Assembly: GCA_020860755.1 (NCBI GenBank)
Contig: JAJBTQ010000031.1
Location: 1 to 64,000 of the forward strand
Direction: 5' to 3'
Length of the DNA: 64,000 nucleotides
From: Lachnospiraceae bacterium
GTDB taxonomy: Bacteria > Bacillota > Clostridia > Lachnospirales > Lachnospiraceae
Part shown: one piece after another, positions 53,697 through 62,280 of the stretch
How positions within the stretch are numbered: the stretch's first letter is position 1
How the letters are laid out: every line of letters starts with the position of its first letter
Notes under the pieces: generated by a model
Told to the model about the DNA's origin: nothing
Databases searched by the model: none
Seen by the model: the letters and a program-made list of their open reading frames with translations, nothing else
Program-made: the position numbers and the translations under genes

Positions 53697-54575
53697 ATGG
53701 CAAAAAGCATGACCGGTTTCGGTCGAGGCGAATGTTCCGACGACTTTCGAAAGATTACGGTGGAGCTAAGATCAGTTAATCATAGATACTTAGACGTCAA
53801 TGTAAAGATGCCGAGAAACCTGAATTTTTTGGAGACCTTTGTCCGCTCAGCACTTAAAAACAGCGTCAGCCGCGGTAAAGTCGATGTGTTCTTAAGCTAT
53901 GAAGATCTCTCCAATCATGATGTAAATGTAAAATACAACCGTGAGCTCGCAACTGAGTACCTTTCCCTTTTGCGTGAGATGGCAGAGGATTTCTCTCTGG
54001 AAGACGATATCCGCACAAGTACTTTGTCCCGGTACCCGGAGGTGCTGACAATGGAAGATGTGTCGCTGGATGAGAAGGAGATCAAAGCCCTGATCGAAAA
54101 GGCACTTCAGCAGGCTTTAGAGCAGTTTGTGGAAGCCAGAACGGTTGAAGGAGAGAAATTGAGAGGTGATTTGGAGGAGAAGCTCCAAAATATGCTCAAA
54201 AATGTTGATCTTGTGGAGGAGCGAGGCCCACAGATCGTAGCCGAGTATCGCGAAAAGCTGGAACAGAAAGTGCGGGAACTGCTCGACAATGTTCAGATCG
54301 ATGAGGGAAGGCTCACATCCGAGATCGTCCTCTTTGCGGACAAGATCTGTACGGATGAGGAGACGGTACGTCTGCGGACCCACATTTACTCCATGATCGA
54401 TACGTTAAAAGAGGAAAATGAGGTCGGGAGAAAGCTCGATTTCATTGCCCAGGAAATGAACCGGGAGGCGAATACGATCCTCTCGAAGGCGAACGATATG
54501 GAGACGTCCAATATTGCGATCGAGCTCAAGACAGAGATTGAAAAGGTTCGCGAGCAGATCCAGAACCTGGAGTAA
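53697..54575 (+). CDS. YicC-family endoribonuclease
   Basis: The 292-residue protein has the YicC/YloC N-terminal signature MTGFGRG and VELRSVNHRYLDV, a helical middle, and the DUF1732 C-terminus (EIGRKLDFIAQEMNREANTI-like, here VGRKLDFIAQEMNREANTIL). YicC proteins are endoribonucleases acting in RNA turnover. The frame opens at 53658, but the ATG at 53697 follows GGAGGAAG. It precedes gmk as usual; the small remA gene often found between them in Firmicutes is absent. Confidence 0.92.
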   Translation: MAKSMTGFGRGECSDDFRKITVELRSVNHRYLDVNVKMPRNLNFLETFVRSALKNSVSRGKVDVFLSYEDLSNHDVNVKYNRELATEYLSLLREMAEDFSLEDDIRTSTLSRYPEVLTMEDVSLDEKEIKALIEKALQQALEQFVEARTVEGEKLRGDLEEKLQNMLKNVDLVEERGPQIVAEYREKLEQKVRELLDNVQIDEGRLTSEIVLFADKICTDEETVRLRTHIYSMIDTLKEENEVGRKLDFIAQEMNREANTILSKANDMETSNIAIELKTEIEKVREQIQNLE

Positions 54576-54587
54576 AGCGAGGAAATA

Positions 54588-55229
54588 ATGAAAAATTCCG
54601 GATTATTGATCGTACTTTCCGGGTTTGCCGGATCCGGAAAAGGGACGATCATGAAAAAACTTACAGCTGCCTATCCGGACCGATATGCGCTTTCCGTCTC
54701 CGCAACGACGAGAAGCATACGCCCCGGTGAAGAGGAAGGCAGGGATTATTTTTTTAAGACAAAAGAAGAGTTCGAAACGATGATCAGGCGCAAAGAACTC
54801 TTGGAATATGCCACTTATGTAGGGAACTACTACGGTACTCCCAAAAAATATGTAGAAGAGCAGCTTTCCACCGGGAAACATGTTCTTTTGGAGATCGAGA
54901 TCCAGGGCGCGATTCAGATCAAAGCAAAATTTCCGGACACGCTGTTGTTGTTTGTCACCCCGCCGAGTGCGAAGACACTTCTTAACAGGATGCATGGAAG
55001 AGGGACGGAATCGGAAGACGAGATCCGCGCCCGTATGAAACGGGCGATCGAGGAGGCGCAGGGCAGTGATGTCTATGACTACCTGATCATAAACGATGAT
55101 CTGGATCAATGTGTGGAACAGACAAACCGGATCATCGAAAACGAGCGCTGCCGCATGAAATATTGTCTTGAAGACATCTATATCATAGAAGAAGATTTAA
55201 AAAGGTATTTGAAGGGAGAAGAAATATGA
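54588..55229 (+). CDS. gmk: Guanylate kinase
   Basis: Gmk phosphorylates GMP to GDP. The P-loop GFAGSGKGT is at residues 12-20, followed by the GMP-binding SATTRSIRPGEEEGRDYFF and YGTPKKYVEE segments. The length of 213 residues is normal. The P-loop starts GFAG rather than the common GPSG, a small change unlikely to abolish activity. Its stop overlaps the rpoZ ATG. Confidence 0.95.
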   Translation: MKNSGLLIVLSGFAGSGKGTIMKKLTAAYPDRYALSVSATTRSIRPGEEEGRDYFFKTKEEFETMIRRKELLEYATYVGNYYGTPKKYVEEQLSTGKHVLLEIEIQGAIQIKAKFPDTLLLFVTPPSAKTLLNRMHGRGTESEDEIRARMKRAIEEAQGSDVYDYLIINDDLDQCVEQTNRIIENERCRMKYCLEDIYIIEEDLKRYLKGEEI

Positions 55230-55480
55230 TCCATCCATCCTACGTAGAATTAATGAAAGTCGTCAACAAAGATACGGACGATATCGGGGAGATGCCGGTG
55301 ATCAACAGCCGGTATTCCATCGTGATCGCTTCTGCAAAACGTGCCCGTCAGATCATCGATGGGGCTGCGCCCAAAATTGAGGATGCGGAGAATAAAAAGC
55401 CGCTCTCTGTTGCCGTGGAGGAGCTCTATGACCAGAAGGTGCGGATCCTCGGCGAAGATGAGGATGCGGATGAGGAGTGA
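55226..55480 (+). CDS. rpoZ: RNA polymerase omega subunit
   Basis: Omega helps assemble RNA polymerase through beta-prime. The 84-residue product has the core SRYSIVIASAKRARQII and the KPLSVAVEELYDQKV segment, with an acidic tail. The ATGA overlap with gmk and its position after gmk are standard. Confidence 0.93.
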   Translation: MIHPSYVELMKVVNKDTDDIGEMPVINSRYSIVIASAKRARQIIDGAAPKIEDAENKKPLSVAVEELYDQKVRILGEDEDADEE

Positions 55481-55492
55481 TCGTAGGGAGCC

Positions 55493-56821
55493 ATGAAGGT
55501 TTTATTTATTTCTCTCGGCTGTGATAAAAACCTGGTGGACTCCGAGTATATGCTCGGAAATTTGGCAAAACATCAGTTTGAGGTCACCGATGATGAGTCG
55601 GAAGCCGATGTTATCGTCATCAACACCTGCTGCTTTATCCATGACGCGGAGGAAGAAAGCATCCAGACGATCCTGGAGATGTCTGCCTGGCGCGCCAAAG
55701 GCCCCTGCAGGGCATTGATCGTCTGTGGATGTCTGGCACAGCGCGATCGGGAAGAGATAATGGAGGAATTCCCGGAAGTTGACGCCGTGCTGGGGACCAA
55801 GTCTACGGAGGACATCATAGATGCCGTAGGCCGTACACTTGACGGACAAAAGTACGAGTCCTATCAGTCACTTGATAAGACAGAAAAACATGCCGCCGTA
55901 AGAAGCATCTCCACCGGCGGTCATTATGCATATTTAAAGATCGCGGAGGGATGTGACAGACGCTGTACATACTGCGTCATACCGTCGATCCGCGGACCGT
56001 ACCGCAGTGTCCCGGTGGAGGACTTGCTCTCGGAGGCGGAAGAGCTTGTCTTACAGGGGGTAAAAGAACTCATCTTAGTTGCGCAGGAGACGACCTGGTA
56101 CGGGATGGATCTGTACGGGGAAAGATCACTGGCCCGGCTTCTTCGGCAACTGAACGAGATCGATGGGATCTGCTGGATTCGTTTGCTGTATTGTTATCCG
56201 GAAGAGATCGGGGATGATCTGATCGATGCCATCCGCGACTGTGAGCATGTCTGTCATTATATTGATCTGCCGATCCAGCACTGCAATACGCAGATCTTAA
56301 AGAGAATGGGGCGCCGCACGGACAAAGAAAGCATTCTTGCGTGCATTGCTTCCCTCAGGGAAAAAATTCCGGATATCGCGCTGCGCACGACCGTGATCTG
56401 CGGGTTTCCGGGGGAGACCGATGAGCAGCACAAAGAATTGCTTGCATTTATCGATGAGACAGAATTTGACCGTCTCGGCGCGTTTTGTTATTCCAGGGAA
56501 GAAAACACGATAGCTGCACAATTCCCGGATCAGATCGACGAAGACACAAAGCTTTTATGGCAGGAAGATGTCATGGAGCTGCAAAGCGAAGTGTCTCTCG
56601 ATAAAAATGAAGAGATGATCGGACAGAGGATCACAGTCATGATCGAGGGTAAAGTGGCGGACGAAAATGCCTATATCGGAAGAAGTTACCGGGATGCCCC
56701 GGATGTGGACGGGTATGTGTTTGTCGAGACGGACAAACTGCTGATGAGTGGAGATTTTGTGGAAGTACAGATCACAGGTGCCTACGAGTATGACCTCATC
56801 GGAAAGCCGGCCGGGGGCTGA
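55493..56821 (+). CDS. rimO: Ribosomal protein uS12 methylthiotransferase
   Basis: RimO is a radical-SAM enzyme that methylthiolates an Asp of ribosomal protein S12. The 442-residue protein begins MKVLFISLGCDKNLVDSE and has the three UPF0004 cysteines (LGCDKN, NTCCFI, CGCLAQR). The radical-SAM motif GCDRRCTYC is at ~153-161, and a C-terminal TRAM domain follows. SLGCDKNLVDSE and IPSIRGPYRS distinguish it from the MiaB encoded at 37054-38496. Confidence 0.95.
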   Translation: MKVLFISLGCDKNLVDSEYMLGNLAKHQFEVTDDESEADVIVINTCCFIHDAEEESIQTILEMSAWRAKGPCRALIVCGCLAQRDREEIMEEFPEVDAVLGTKSTEDIIDAVGRTLDGQKYESYQSLDKTEKHAAVRSISTGGHYAYLKIAEGCDRRCTYCVIPSIRGPYRSVPVEDLLSEAEELVLQGVKELILVAQETTWYGMDLYGERSLARLLRQLNEIDGICWIRLLYCYPEEIGDDLIDAIRDCEHVCHYIDLPIQHCNTQILKRMGRRTDKESILACIASLREKIPDIALRTTVICGFPGETDEQHKELLAFIDETEFDRLGAFCYSREENTIAAQFPDQIDEDTKLLWQEDVMELQSEVSLDKNEEMIGQRITVMIEGKVADENAYIGRSYRDAPDVDGYVFVETDKLLMSGDFVEVQITGAYEYDLIGKPAGG

Positions 56822-56835
56822 CAGGAGGCAGCGGC

Positions 56836-57402
56836 ATGAATCTACCTAATAAATTAACACTGTTCCGTATTATTCTGATCCCGTTTTTTGTGTTCTTCAT
56901 GTTGGCGGATGTCGGGATGGGGTGGTGGGCCTATCTGATCGCCCTGATCATTTTTGTCGTCGCCAGCCTCACGGATATGCTGGACGGCAGGATTGCCAGA
57001 AAGCGCAACCTTGTCACCAATTTCGGGAAATTTATGGATCCTCTTGCCGATAAGCTGCTTGTCTGCTCTGCGCTGATCTGCCTCATGGCGTTGGGATTTA
57101 TACCGGCGTGGATCGTGATCATCATCATCGCGAGAGAGTTTGTGATCAGCGGTTTTCGCCTTATCGCGGCGGAACATCAGGTCGTGATCGCAGCGGGGAT
57201 CTGGGGAAAATTAAAGACGGTGTTTCAGATGGCAGCGATCATCCTCTTTCTTCTCGGCTGCGCGTGGAATCTGCGTCTGGCGGGGATATATCCCATCTTC
57301 CTGCTGGCGTATATCGCACTTTACGTTGCACTGGTGCTGACCGTGATCTCCCTGATCGTTTACCTTGTAAAAAACAGGGATGTACTGCGGGAACAGGATT
57401 AA
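56836..57402 (+). CDS. pgsA: CDP-diacylglycerol-glycerol-3-phosphate 3-phosphatidyltransferase
   Basis: PgsA makes phosphatidylglycerophosphate in the membrane. The 188-residue protein has four to six membrane helices and the CDP-alcohol phosphotransferase motif D-G-x2-A-R-x8-G-x3-D-x3-D, seen as LDGRIARKRNLVTNFGKFMD followed by PLADK. AGGAGGC precedes the ATG. The rimO-pgsA order is typical of Firmicutes. Confidence 0.95.
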   Translation: MNLPNKLTLFRIILIPFFVFFMLADVGMGWWAYLIALIIFVVASLTDMLDGRIARKRNLVTNFGKFMDPLADKLLVCSALICLMALGFIPAWIVIIIIAREFVISGFRLIAAEHQVVIAAGIWGKLKTVFQMAAIILFLLGCAWNLRLAGIYPIFLLAYIALYVALVLTVISLIVYLVKNRDVLREQD

Positions 57403-57423
57403 AAGGGAGGAGACGAAGCGAGC

Positions 57424-57981
57424 ATGAGGATCATTGCCGGAACCGCGCGAAGCCTTCCTTTAAAAACAGTGGATGGGCCGGATACACGCCCTACCACAGA
57501 CCGGATCAAGGAGACCCTGTTTAATATTCTGGGACCTGATGTCCCGGGATCGGTCTTTCTCGACTTGTTCGCAGGCAGCGGAAGCGTGGGACTTGAAGCG
57601 GTAAGCCGCGGCGCTTCTCGGGCTGTATTTGTAGATCACAGCAGGAGGGCGGTCTCCTGCATCCGTGAAAATATTCAATTTACAAAGTTTGATCTTACGT
57701 GTGATGTGTTCTGCATGGATTTTATGGCAGCCTTAAAAATGATAGAGGGACAGTATGTGTTTGACATCCTGTTTTTGGATCCACCCTATGGAAAAGGACT
57801 TTCAAAGCAAGCTCTTACGTATCTCGACACTTCCTCTCTTTGCGGAGAAAACAGCATTGTCATTGTGGAAGAGTCAATAGACTGCGTTCCGGAAGATCTT
57901 GCAATTGAAGGATTTTTCGTTTACCGGGTTAAAACATATAAGACGAATCAGCATATTTTTTTAAAAAAAGGGAGGGCCTGA
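57424..57981 (+). CDS. rsmD: 16S rRNA (guanine(966)-N2)-methyltransferase
   Basis: RsmD methylates G966 of 16S rRNA. The 185-residue protein has MRIIAGTARSLPLKT, RPTTDRIKETLFNIL, the SAM-binding LDLFAGSGSVGLEAVSRGA and the catalytic DPPYGKGL. GGGAGGAG precedes the ATG. It is paired with coaD, as in most bacteria. Confidence 0.95.
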   Translation: MRIIAGTARSLPLKTVDGPDTRPTTDRIKETLFNILGPDVPGSVFLDLFAGSGSVGLEAVSRGASRAVFVDHSRRAVSCIRENIQFTKFDLTCDVFCMDFMAALKMIEGQYVFDILFLDPPYGKGLSKQALTYLDTSSLCGENSIVIVEESIDCVPEDLAIEGFFVYRVKTYKTNQHIFLKKGRA

Positions 57982-57997
57982 CGGCCTCGTCAGGAAG
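57977..57997 (+). promoter_or_regulatory. Small hairpin overlapping the coaD ribosome site
   Basis: CCTGAC (57977-57982) pairs with GTCAGG (57989-57994). The right arm includes the first bases of AGGAAG, the likely coaD ribosome site, so the fold could limit initiation unless rsmD is being translated. Confidence 0.4.
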
Positions 57998-58002
57998 AAG
58001 TC

Positions 58003-58488
58003 ATGAAAAAAGCTATTTATCCCGGAAGTTTTGATCCGCCGACATTTGGGCATCTGGATATGATAAAACGTTCCGCTCAGATGGTGGATGAATTAAATGT
58101 TGCCGTTCTGAAAAACAATGCAAAAAATCCGTTGTTTTCTGTAGAAGAACGTGTTACTATGTTAAGAGAGTTGACGCGTCAGTTTTCGAATGTGACAGTG
58201 GGTATATTTGAAGGACTGACGGCTGAGTATGCCAGGCAGGTTGGAGCCACTGTCATTGTAAGAGGGCTTCGAGCAGTCACGGATTTTGAGTACGAACTAC
58301 AGATCGCACAGACGAACCATGTGCTCAATGAATCTATTGATACGATGTTTCTGGTCTCAAATCTGCGCTACTCTTATTTGAGTTCCACCATTGTAAAGGA
58401 AGTAGCTTCCTATGGTGGTGATATCTCAAATTTTGTTCCGGAATCGATCATCGATAAAATATATAAGAAATATAATTTGGAAAAATAG
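58003..58488 (+). CDS. coaD: Phosphopantetheine adenylyltransferase
   Basis: CoaD joins phosphopantetheine to AMP in CoA synthesis. The 161-residue protein has the nucleotidyltransferase motif [10 protein letters not shown] (TxGH at 14-17), [13 protein letters not shown] and the late SSTIVKEVA. The length is normal. Confidence 0.96.
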   Translation: MKKAIYPGSFDPPTFGHLDMIKRSAQMVDELNVAVLKNNAKNPLFSVEERVTMLRELTRQFSNVTVGIFEGLTAEYARQVGATVIVRGLRAVTDFEYELQIAQTNHVLNESIDTMFLVSNLRYSYLSSTIVKEVASYGGDISNFVPESIIDKIYKKYNLEK

Positions 58489-58500
58489 AAAGGGGTTCTT

Positions 58501-59112
58501 ATGACTAGTCGATTAGAACAGATCATTGCAGAAATCGAGGAATATATCGAAAACTGCAAGGAGCAGCCCTTGGCGAAGGGAAAGATCATTGTGGATAGGG
58601 ATGAGATCTCAGAGCTCTTGGAGGAGCTTAAGATGAAGACACCTGAAGAGATCAAGCGCTATCAGAAGATCGTTGCCAACAAAGATGCGATCCTGGCGGA
58701 TGCTCAGCAGAGAGCGGATGAGATCGTTGCAGAGGCGCAGGTACAGACAAATGAGCTGGTGAGTGAGCACCAGATCATGCAGCAGGCCTATGCTCAGGCC
58801 AACGAAGTCGTTTCCATCGCGACGAATCAGGCGCAGGAGATCCTGGACAAGGCTACCGAAGATGCCAATTCGATCCGCAGTGCTTCCATCGAGTATACAG
58901 ATAATCTCTTAAGCAACCTGGAGAACATCATGTCAAACGCGATCTCCACCACGAAGGAGCGCTATGATGGCGTCTTAAGTTCTCTTCAGGACTGCTATGA
59001 TATCGTAAAGGCAAACCGCGGCGAGCTCGCACCGCCTCCGGTTGCTCAGGATATGAGCGCAGCTGCCATGTCCGCACAGAACGATAATCTGGATGAGCTC
59101 AACCTCATCTGA
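58501..59112 (+). CDS. Coiled-coil protein conserved downstream of coaD
   Basis: The 203-residue protein is almost wholly helical. Residues ~20-165 form a coiled coil with alternating Ala, Glu, Gln and Ile (ILADAQQRADEIVAEAQ, NQAQEILDKATEDANSI), followed by a Pro/Ala-rich tail. It resembles proteins annotated as V-type ATPase subunit H-like or DivIVA-like in Clostridia, but no ATPase genes are near. A structural or division-related role is possible; function unknown. GAAAGGGG precedes the ATG. Confidence 0.75.
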   Translation: MTSRLEQIIAEIEEYIENCKEQPLAKGKIIVDRDEISELLEELKMKTPEEIKRYQKIVANKDAILADAQQRADEIVAEAQVQTNELVSEHQIMQQAYAQANEVVSIATNQAQEILDKATEDANSIRSASIEYTDNLLSNLENIMSNAISTTKERYDGVLSSLQDCYDIVKANRGELAPPPVAQDMSAAAMSAQNDNLDELNLI

Positions 59113-59170
59113 TCTTTGATCCTGTAAGGAAAGCGGGTGTATCACCAACGGATAGGCCCGCTTAAGATAC

Positions 59171-59219
59171 CGGCATCCATGGCTTTCATATTTTTTGAGA
59201 TCCGGATGCCGTTTTTTTG
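59171..59219 (+). terminator. Rho-independent terminator after the coiled-coil gene
   Basis: CGGCATCC (59171-59178) pairs with GGATGCCG (59204-59211), followed by TTTTTTTG. The loop of 25 bases is long. Confidence 0.7.
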
Positions 59220-59274
59220 TGCAACTTTTGACTTGATGCGGGTGGGAGTTTCCCCTCATGATTTGAGGTGTCGT

Positions 59275-59946
59275 ATGCAGAAGAACGATACGGAACAAAT
59301 GCTCTGTCAAATAGATGCCGTGATATTTGACTTAGACGGCACACTTGCGGATTCCATGGGAATCTGGCTGGAGCTTGACCGGGACTTTTTTGATGACCGT
59401 AATATGGAATTCCCGAAGGACTTAAACGAGAAGATCGAGGGAATGGGGTTCACGGAGACAGCCGTTTATTTTAAGGAGAGATTCCACATGGAGGAATCTG
59501 TTGAAGAAATCAAACAGAGCTGGAATGATACAGCATTTGAAAAATACCGGACGAATGCTGTGCTAAAGCCCGCAGCACGTGCGTTTATCGCACTTCTCAA
59601 AGAGAAGGGGATCCGGATCGGGATCGCGACCAGCAACTCAAATCTGCTCGTGGAGGAATTCCTGCGGGTTCAGGGACTGACCGACTCCATTGATGCCGTG
59701 ACTACAGTCTGTGATGTCAGCAGTGGGAAGCCGGATCCGGAGGTTTACCTTGTCACGGCGAAAAAACTCGGTATAGAGCCGGAACGCTGTCTGGTGTTTG
59801 AGGATGTCCCCATGGGGATCCTGGCCGGAAAGAATGCAGGAATGCGTGTCTGCGGCGTAGAGGATACCTATGCTGAGCATCTTCGTGAGAAAAAAATGGA
59901 ACTTGCAGATTACTATATAGATGACTTCACAGATTTGTTCGCGTGA
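59275..59946 (+). CDS. HAD-superfamily phosphatase (beta-phosphoglucomutase-like)
   Basis: The 223-residue protein has HAD motif I FDLDGTLADS, motif II (GIATSNS), the conserved Lys in SGKPDPEVYL and motif III FEDVPMGILAGKNAG, with an alpha-helical cap domain after motif I. It is a subfamily IA phosphatase or mutase; the substrate cannot be read from sequence. The frame opens at 59137, but the ATG at 59275 follows GAGGTG and fits the fold. Confidence 0.88.
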   Translation: MQKNDTEQMLCQIDAVIFDLDGTLADSMGIWLELDRDFFDDRNMEFPKDLNEKIEGMGFTETAVYFKERFHMEESVEEIKQSWNDTAFEKYRTNAVLKPAARAFIALLKEKGIRIGIATSNSNLLVEEFLRVQGLTDSIDAVTTVCDVSSGKPDPEVYLVTAKKLGIEPERCLVFEDVPMGILAGKNAGMRVCGVEDTYAEHLREKKMELADYYIDDFTDLFA

Positions 59947-59952
59947 CGGATT

Positions 59953-60891
59953 ATGAGAAACTTTTCTATTTCGGATCGGGAAGCCGGACAGAGGATGGAT
60001 AAATATCTCTTTCGGATGTTGGATGCAGCTCCCCAGAGCTTTATCTATAAGATGCTCCGGAAAAAAAATATCGTGTTAAATGGGAAGAGAGCTTCCGGAT
60101 CCGAGATCTTACAACCTGGGGATGAGGTTCGCTTTTACCTCTCTGATGAGACATTTTCCAAGTTTTCACATGCCCCTTTTTTTGAAACGGAAAGCGTAAA
60201 CCCGGACATTGAGATCGTGTATGAGGATGAGGATATTCTGATCTTAAACAAGCCGGCCGGGCTTCTTGCGCAAAAGGCAAAGCCGGATGATGACTCCGCA
60301 AATGACCGGGTGACGGCCTATCTTCTCCACAGTGGTCAGATCACACCGGAAGAGCTTCGGACCTTTCACCCGTCCATCTGCAACCGTCTGGACCGCAACA
60401 CTTCCGGACTCCTTATTGCAGGAAAGACCATGCACGGCCTTCAGGAGATGGCTGAACTCTTAAAGGGACGGGAACTGGGGAAATATTACCGCGCACTTGT
60501 AAAGGGAAAGCTTGAGAAACCCGAACACTTAACCGGATTTCTTAGAAAGGATGAGAGCACGAATCAGGTCAAGATCACGCAGACGGGACAGGGAGATCCC
60601 ATTGAGACCGCATACCGCCCTCTTGCCTTTTTTGGAGATGTGACACTGCTGGAAGTTCACCTCATCACGGGTCGTCCCCATCAGATCCGGGCGCACCTCG
60701 CCTCGATCGGTCATCCCATCCTGGGAGATCCGAAATACGGTGACCCGGCATTAAATAAAAAACTGAAAGAAAAGACCGGAATACAGGGCCAGCTGCTCCA
60801 GGCATACCGATGGGAGTTCCCGGCCGGGCTTAGCGTTGAGATCCCTGAGACGGAAGCCTTTTTGAGAGCGGAGGAGCGGATGGAAGCTTGA
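59953..60891 (+). CDS. RluA/RluC-family 23S rRNA pseudouridine synthase
   Basis: The 312-residue protein has an N-terminal S4 domain (GQRMDKYLFRMLDAAPQSFIYKM) and the catalytic motif NRLDRNTSGLL with the nucleophilic Asp. ILILNKPAGLLAQ and the late TGRPHQIRAHLASIGHPILGD are also present. The specific rRNA or tRNA target is not evident; RluC-like is the nearest class. It follows the HAD gene by six bases. Confidence 0.92.
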   Translation: MRNFSISDREAGQRMDKYLFRMLDAAPQSFIYKMLRKKNIVLNGKRASGSEILQPGDEVRFYLSDETFSKFSHAPFFETESVNPDIEIVYEDEDILILNKPAGLLAQKAKPDDDSANDRVTAYLLHSGQITPEELRTFHPSICNRLDRNTSGLLIAGKTMHGLQEMAELLKGRELGKYYRALVKGKLEKPEHLTGFLRKDESTNQVKITQTGQGDPIETAYRPLAFFGDVTLLEVHLITGRPHQIRAHLASIGHPILGDPKYGDPALNKKLKEKTGIQGQLLQAYRWEFPAGLSVEIPETEAFLRAEERMEA

Positions 60892-60892
60892 T

Positions 60893-61555
60893 ATGAACAT
60901 ATATATTATGAGACACGGAGAAACCAAATGGAACCGTGAGGGAAGGATCCAGGGTTCCTCGGACATCGCACTGACAGCATATGGGGTGGAGCTTGCCGAG
61001 ATAACCGGTGACGGATTTTGCCGCGATGGGATAAGCTTTGATCGCATCTACTCCAGTCCCATGATCCGGGCGGCAACAACAGCGCGTATTATTGCCGATA
61101 AGACATCCTATACCGCTTCCGGAAAAGAGCTTTATTTTGACGACCGCCTTCGGGAGATGTGTTTTGGAAAATACGAGGGATTAAAACTAAAAGAGATCAG
61201 GCAGTACGATGAAAATATCGTAAACTGCTTTTCCAAACCTTCTCTTTATGTGCCGGATCCCACCGGTGAGACCTATGAAGAAGTGATCGGACGGATCGAT
61301 GATTTTATGGATCGGGAACTTGTGCCGCTCGAATTTGAGCCGGATTTATCCAATGTGCTCGTCATCTGTCACGGCACCGTGATCCGGGCGTTTTTGCGCC
61401 GTATTAAGGGGATCTCGCTCGATGATTTTTGGAATTTGCGGCAGCCGAACTGCTGCGTCAATCTCGCTGAATTGAAAAATGGAGACTTTACCCTTTTAAA
61501 GGAAAACATTTTGTACTATGACTCGGAAGAGATGCTAAATCGTCCGATAATGTGA
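60893..61555 (+). CDS. Histidine phosphatase family protein
   Basis: The 220-residue protein has the phosphoglycerate-mutase-type motif MRHGETKWNREGRIQGSSD with the phospho-accepting His, the YSSPMIRAATTA block and the second catalytic His in VICHGTVIRAFLRR. It may be a broad phosphatase (CobC or GpmB-like). It starts two bases after the pseudouridine synthase gene. Confidence 0.9.
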   Translation: MNIYIMRHGETKWNREGRIQGSSDIALTAYGVELAEITGDGFCRDGISFDRIYSSPMIRAATTARIIADKTSYTASGKELYFDDRLREMCFGKYEGLKLKEIRQYDENIVNCFSKPSLYVPDPTGETYEEVIGRIDDFMDRELVPLEFEPDLSNVLVICHGTVIRAFLRRIKGISLDDFWNLRQPNCCVNLAELKNGDFTLLKENILYYDSEEMLNRPIM

Positions 61556-61603
61556 GCGGATCCCGTGACATTTATTTGTTCCGGGACCAAGGAGGAGTGA
61601 TCA

Positions 61604-62143
61604 ATGCCTACCTGGAATTCAAGAGGACTTCGGGGTTCTGCCCTGGAAGAGTACATCAACCTCACCAACGAAAAATACAAAGAAAATAAGCTCGCGTTGA
61701 TTCAGAAGATCCCCACTCCCATAACGCCGATCAAGATGGACAAGGATAACCGGCAGATCACGCTGGCTTACTTTGAGCAGAAGAGTACGGTGGACTATAT
61801 CGGGGCCGTGCAGGGGATCCCGGTGTGTTTTGATGCGAAAGAATGTCAGACGGATACCTTTCCGCTCCAGAACGTGCACGAGCATCAGGTGCAGTTTATG
61901 AAGGAGTTTGATGAACAGGGCGGTGTGGCCTTTCTTCTCATATTTTATTCCCATCGCGACGAGTTTTATTATATGCGCCTGGAGGAACTGCTGGAGTTCT
62001 GGGAGAGAAGTCTTTCCGGCGGGAGAAAGAGTATTCGCTATGAAGAGCTTGACGAGCGCTTTTTCTTTCATATGCACGGCGGGCTTATAGTGCCGTACCT
62101 CGATCCGATGCAGCTGGATCTGGAGCTGCGTCCGACTTTGTAG
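61604..62143 (+). CDS. recU: Holliday junction resolvase RecU
   Basis: RecU cleaves Holliday junctions in Firmicutes. The 179-residue protein has the start NSRGLRGSALEEYIN, the catalytic segment STVDYIGAVQG then FDAKEC, and FPLQNVHEHQVQFM. It has no long N-terminal arm, as in clostridial forms. AAGGAGGAG precedes the ATG. Confidence 0.92.
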   Translation: MPTWNSRGLRGSALEEYINLTNEKYKENKLALIQKIPTPITPIKMDKDNRQITLAYFEQKSTVDYIGAVQGIPVCFDAKECQTDTFPLQNVHEHQVQFMKEFDEQGGVAFLLIFYSHRDEFYYMRLEELLEFWERSLSGGRKSIRYEELDERFFFHMHGGLIVPYLDPMQLDLELRPTL

Positions 62144-62187
62144 AGACCGGCGCTGTCGTGAAACCGGCTGCTGTCCCTGGAAAAGAC

Positions 62188-62216
62188 TTGACTTTTTATA
62201 GACTATGAAATATAAT
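62188..62216 (+). promoter_or_regulatory. Promoter of the his operon
   Basis: TTGACT (62188-62193), 17-base spacer, TATAAT (62211-62216). The ~60-base leader to hisZ contains TAGCATGGTAGCAC-like repeats but is too short for a T-box. Confidence 0.83.
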
Positions 62217-62280
62217 AGGCAGTGTTTTGCATGTTAGCATGGTAGCACACTAAAGTGAAAGAAGGTCTAACGGAGGAGTC

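Noticed and set aside
62217..62280. A T-box or histidine attenuator before hisZ
   Set aside because: The leader is about 60 bases, with no T-box motif, no His-codon run and no terminator hairpin.
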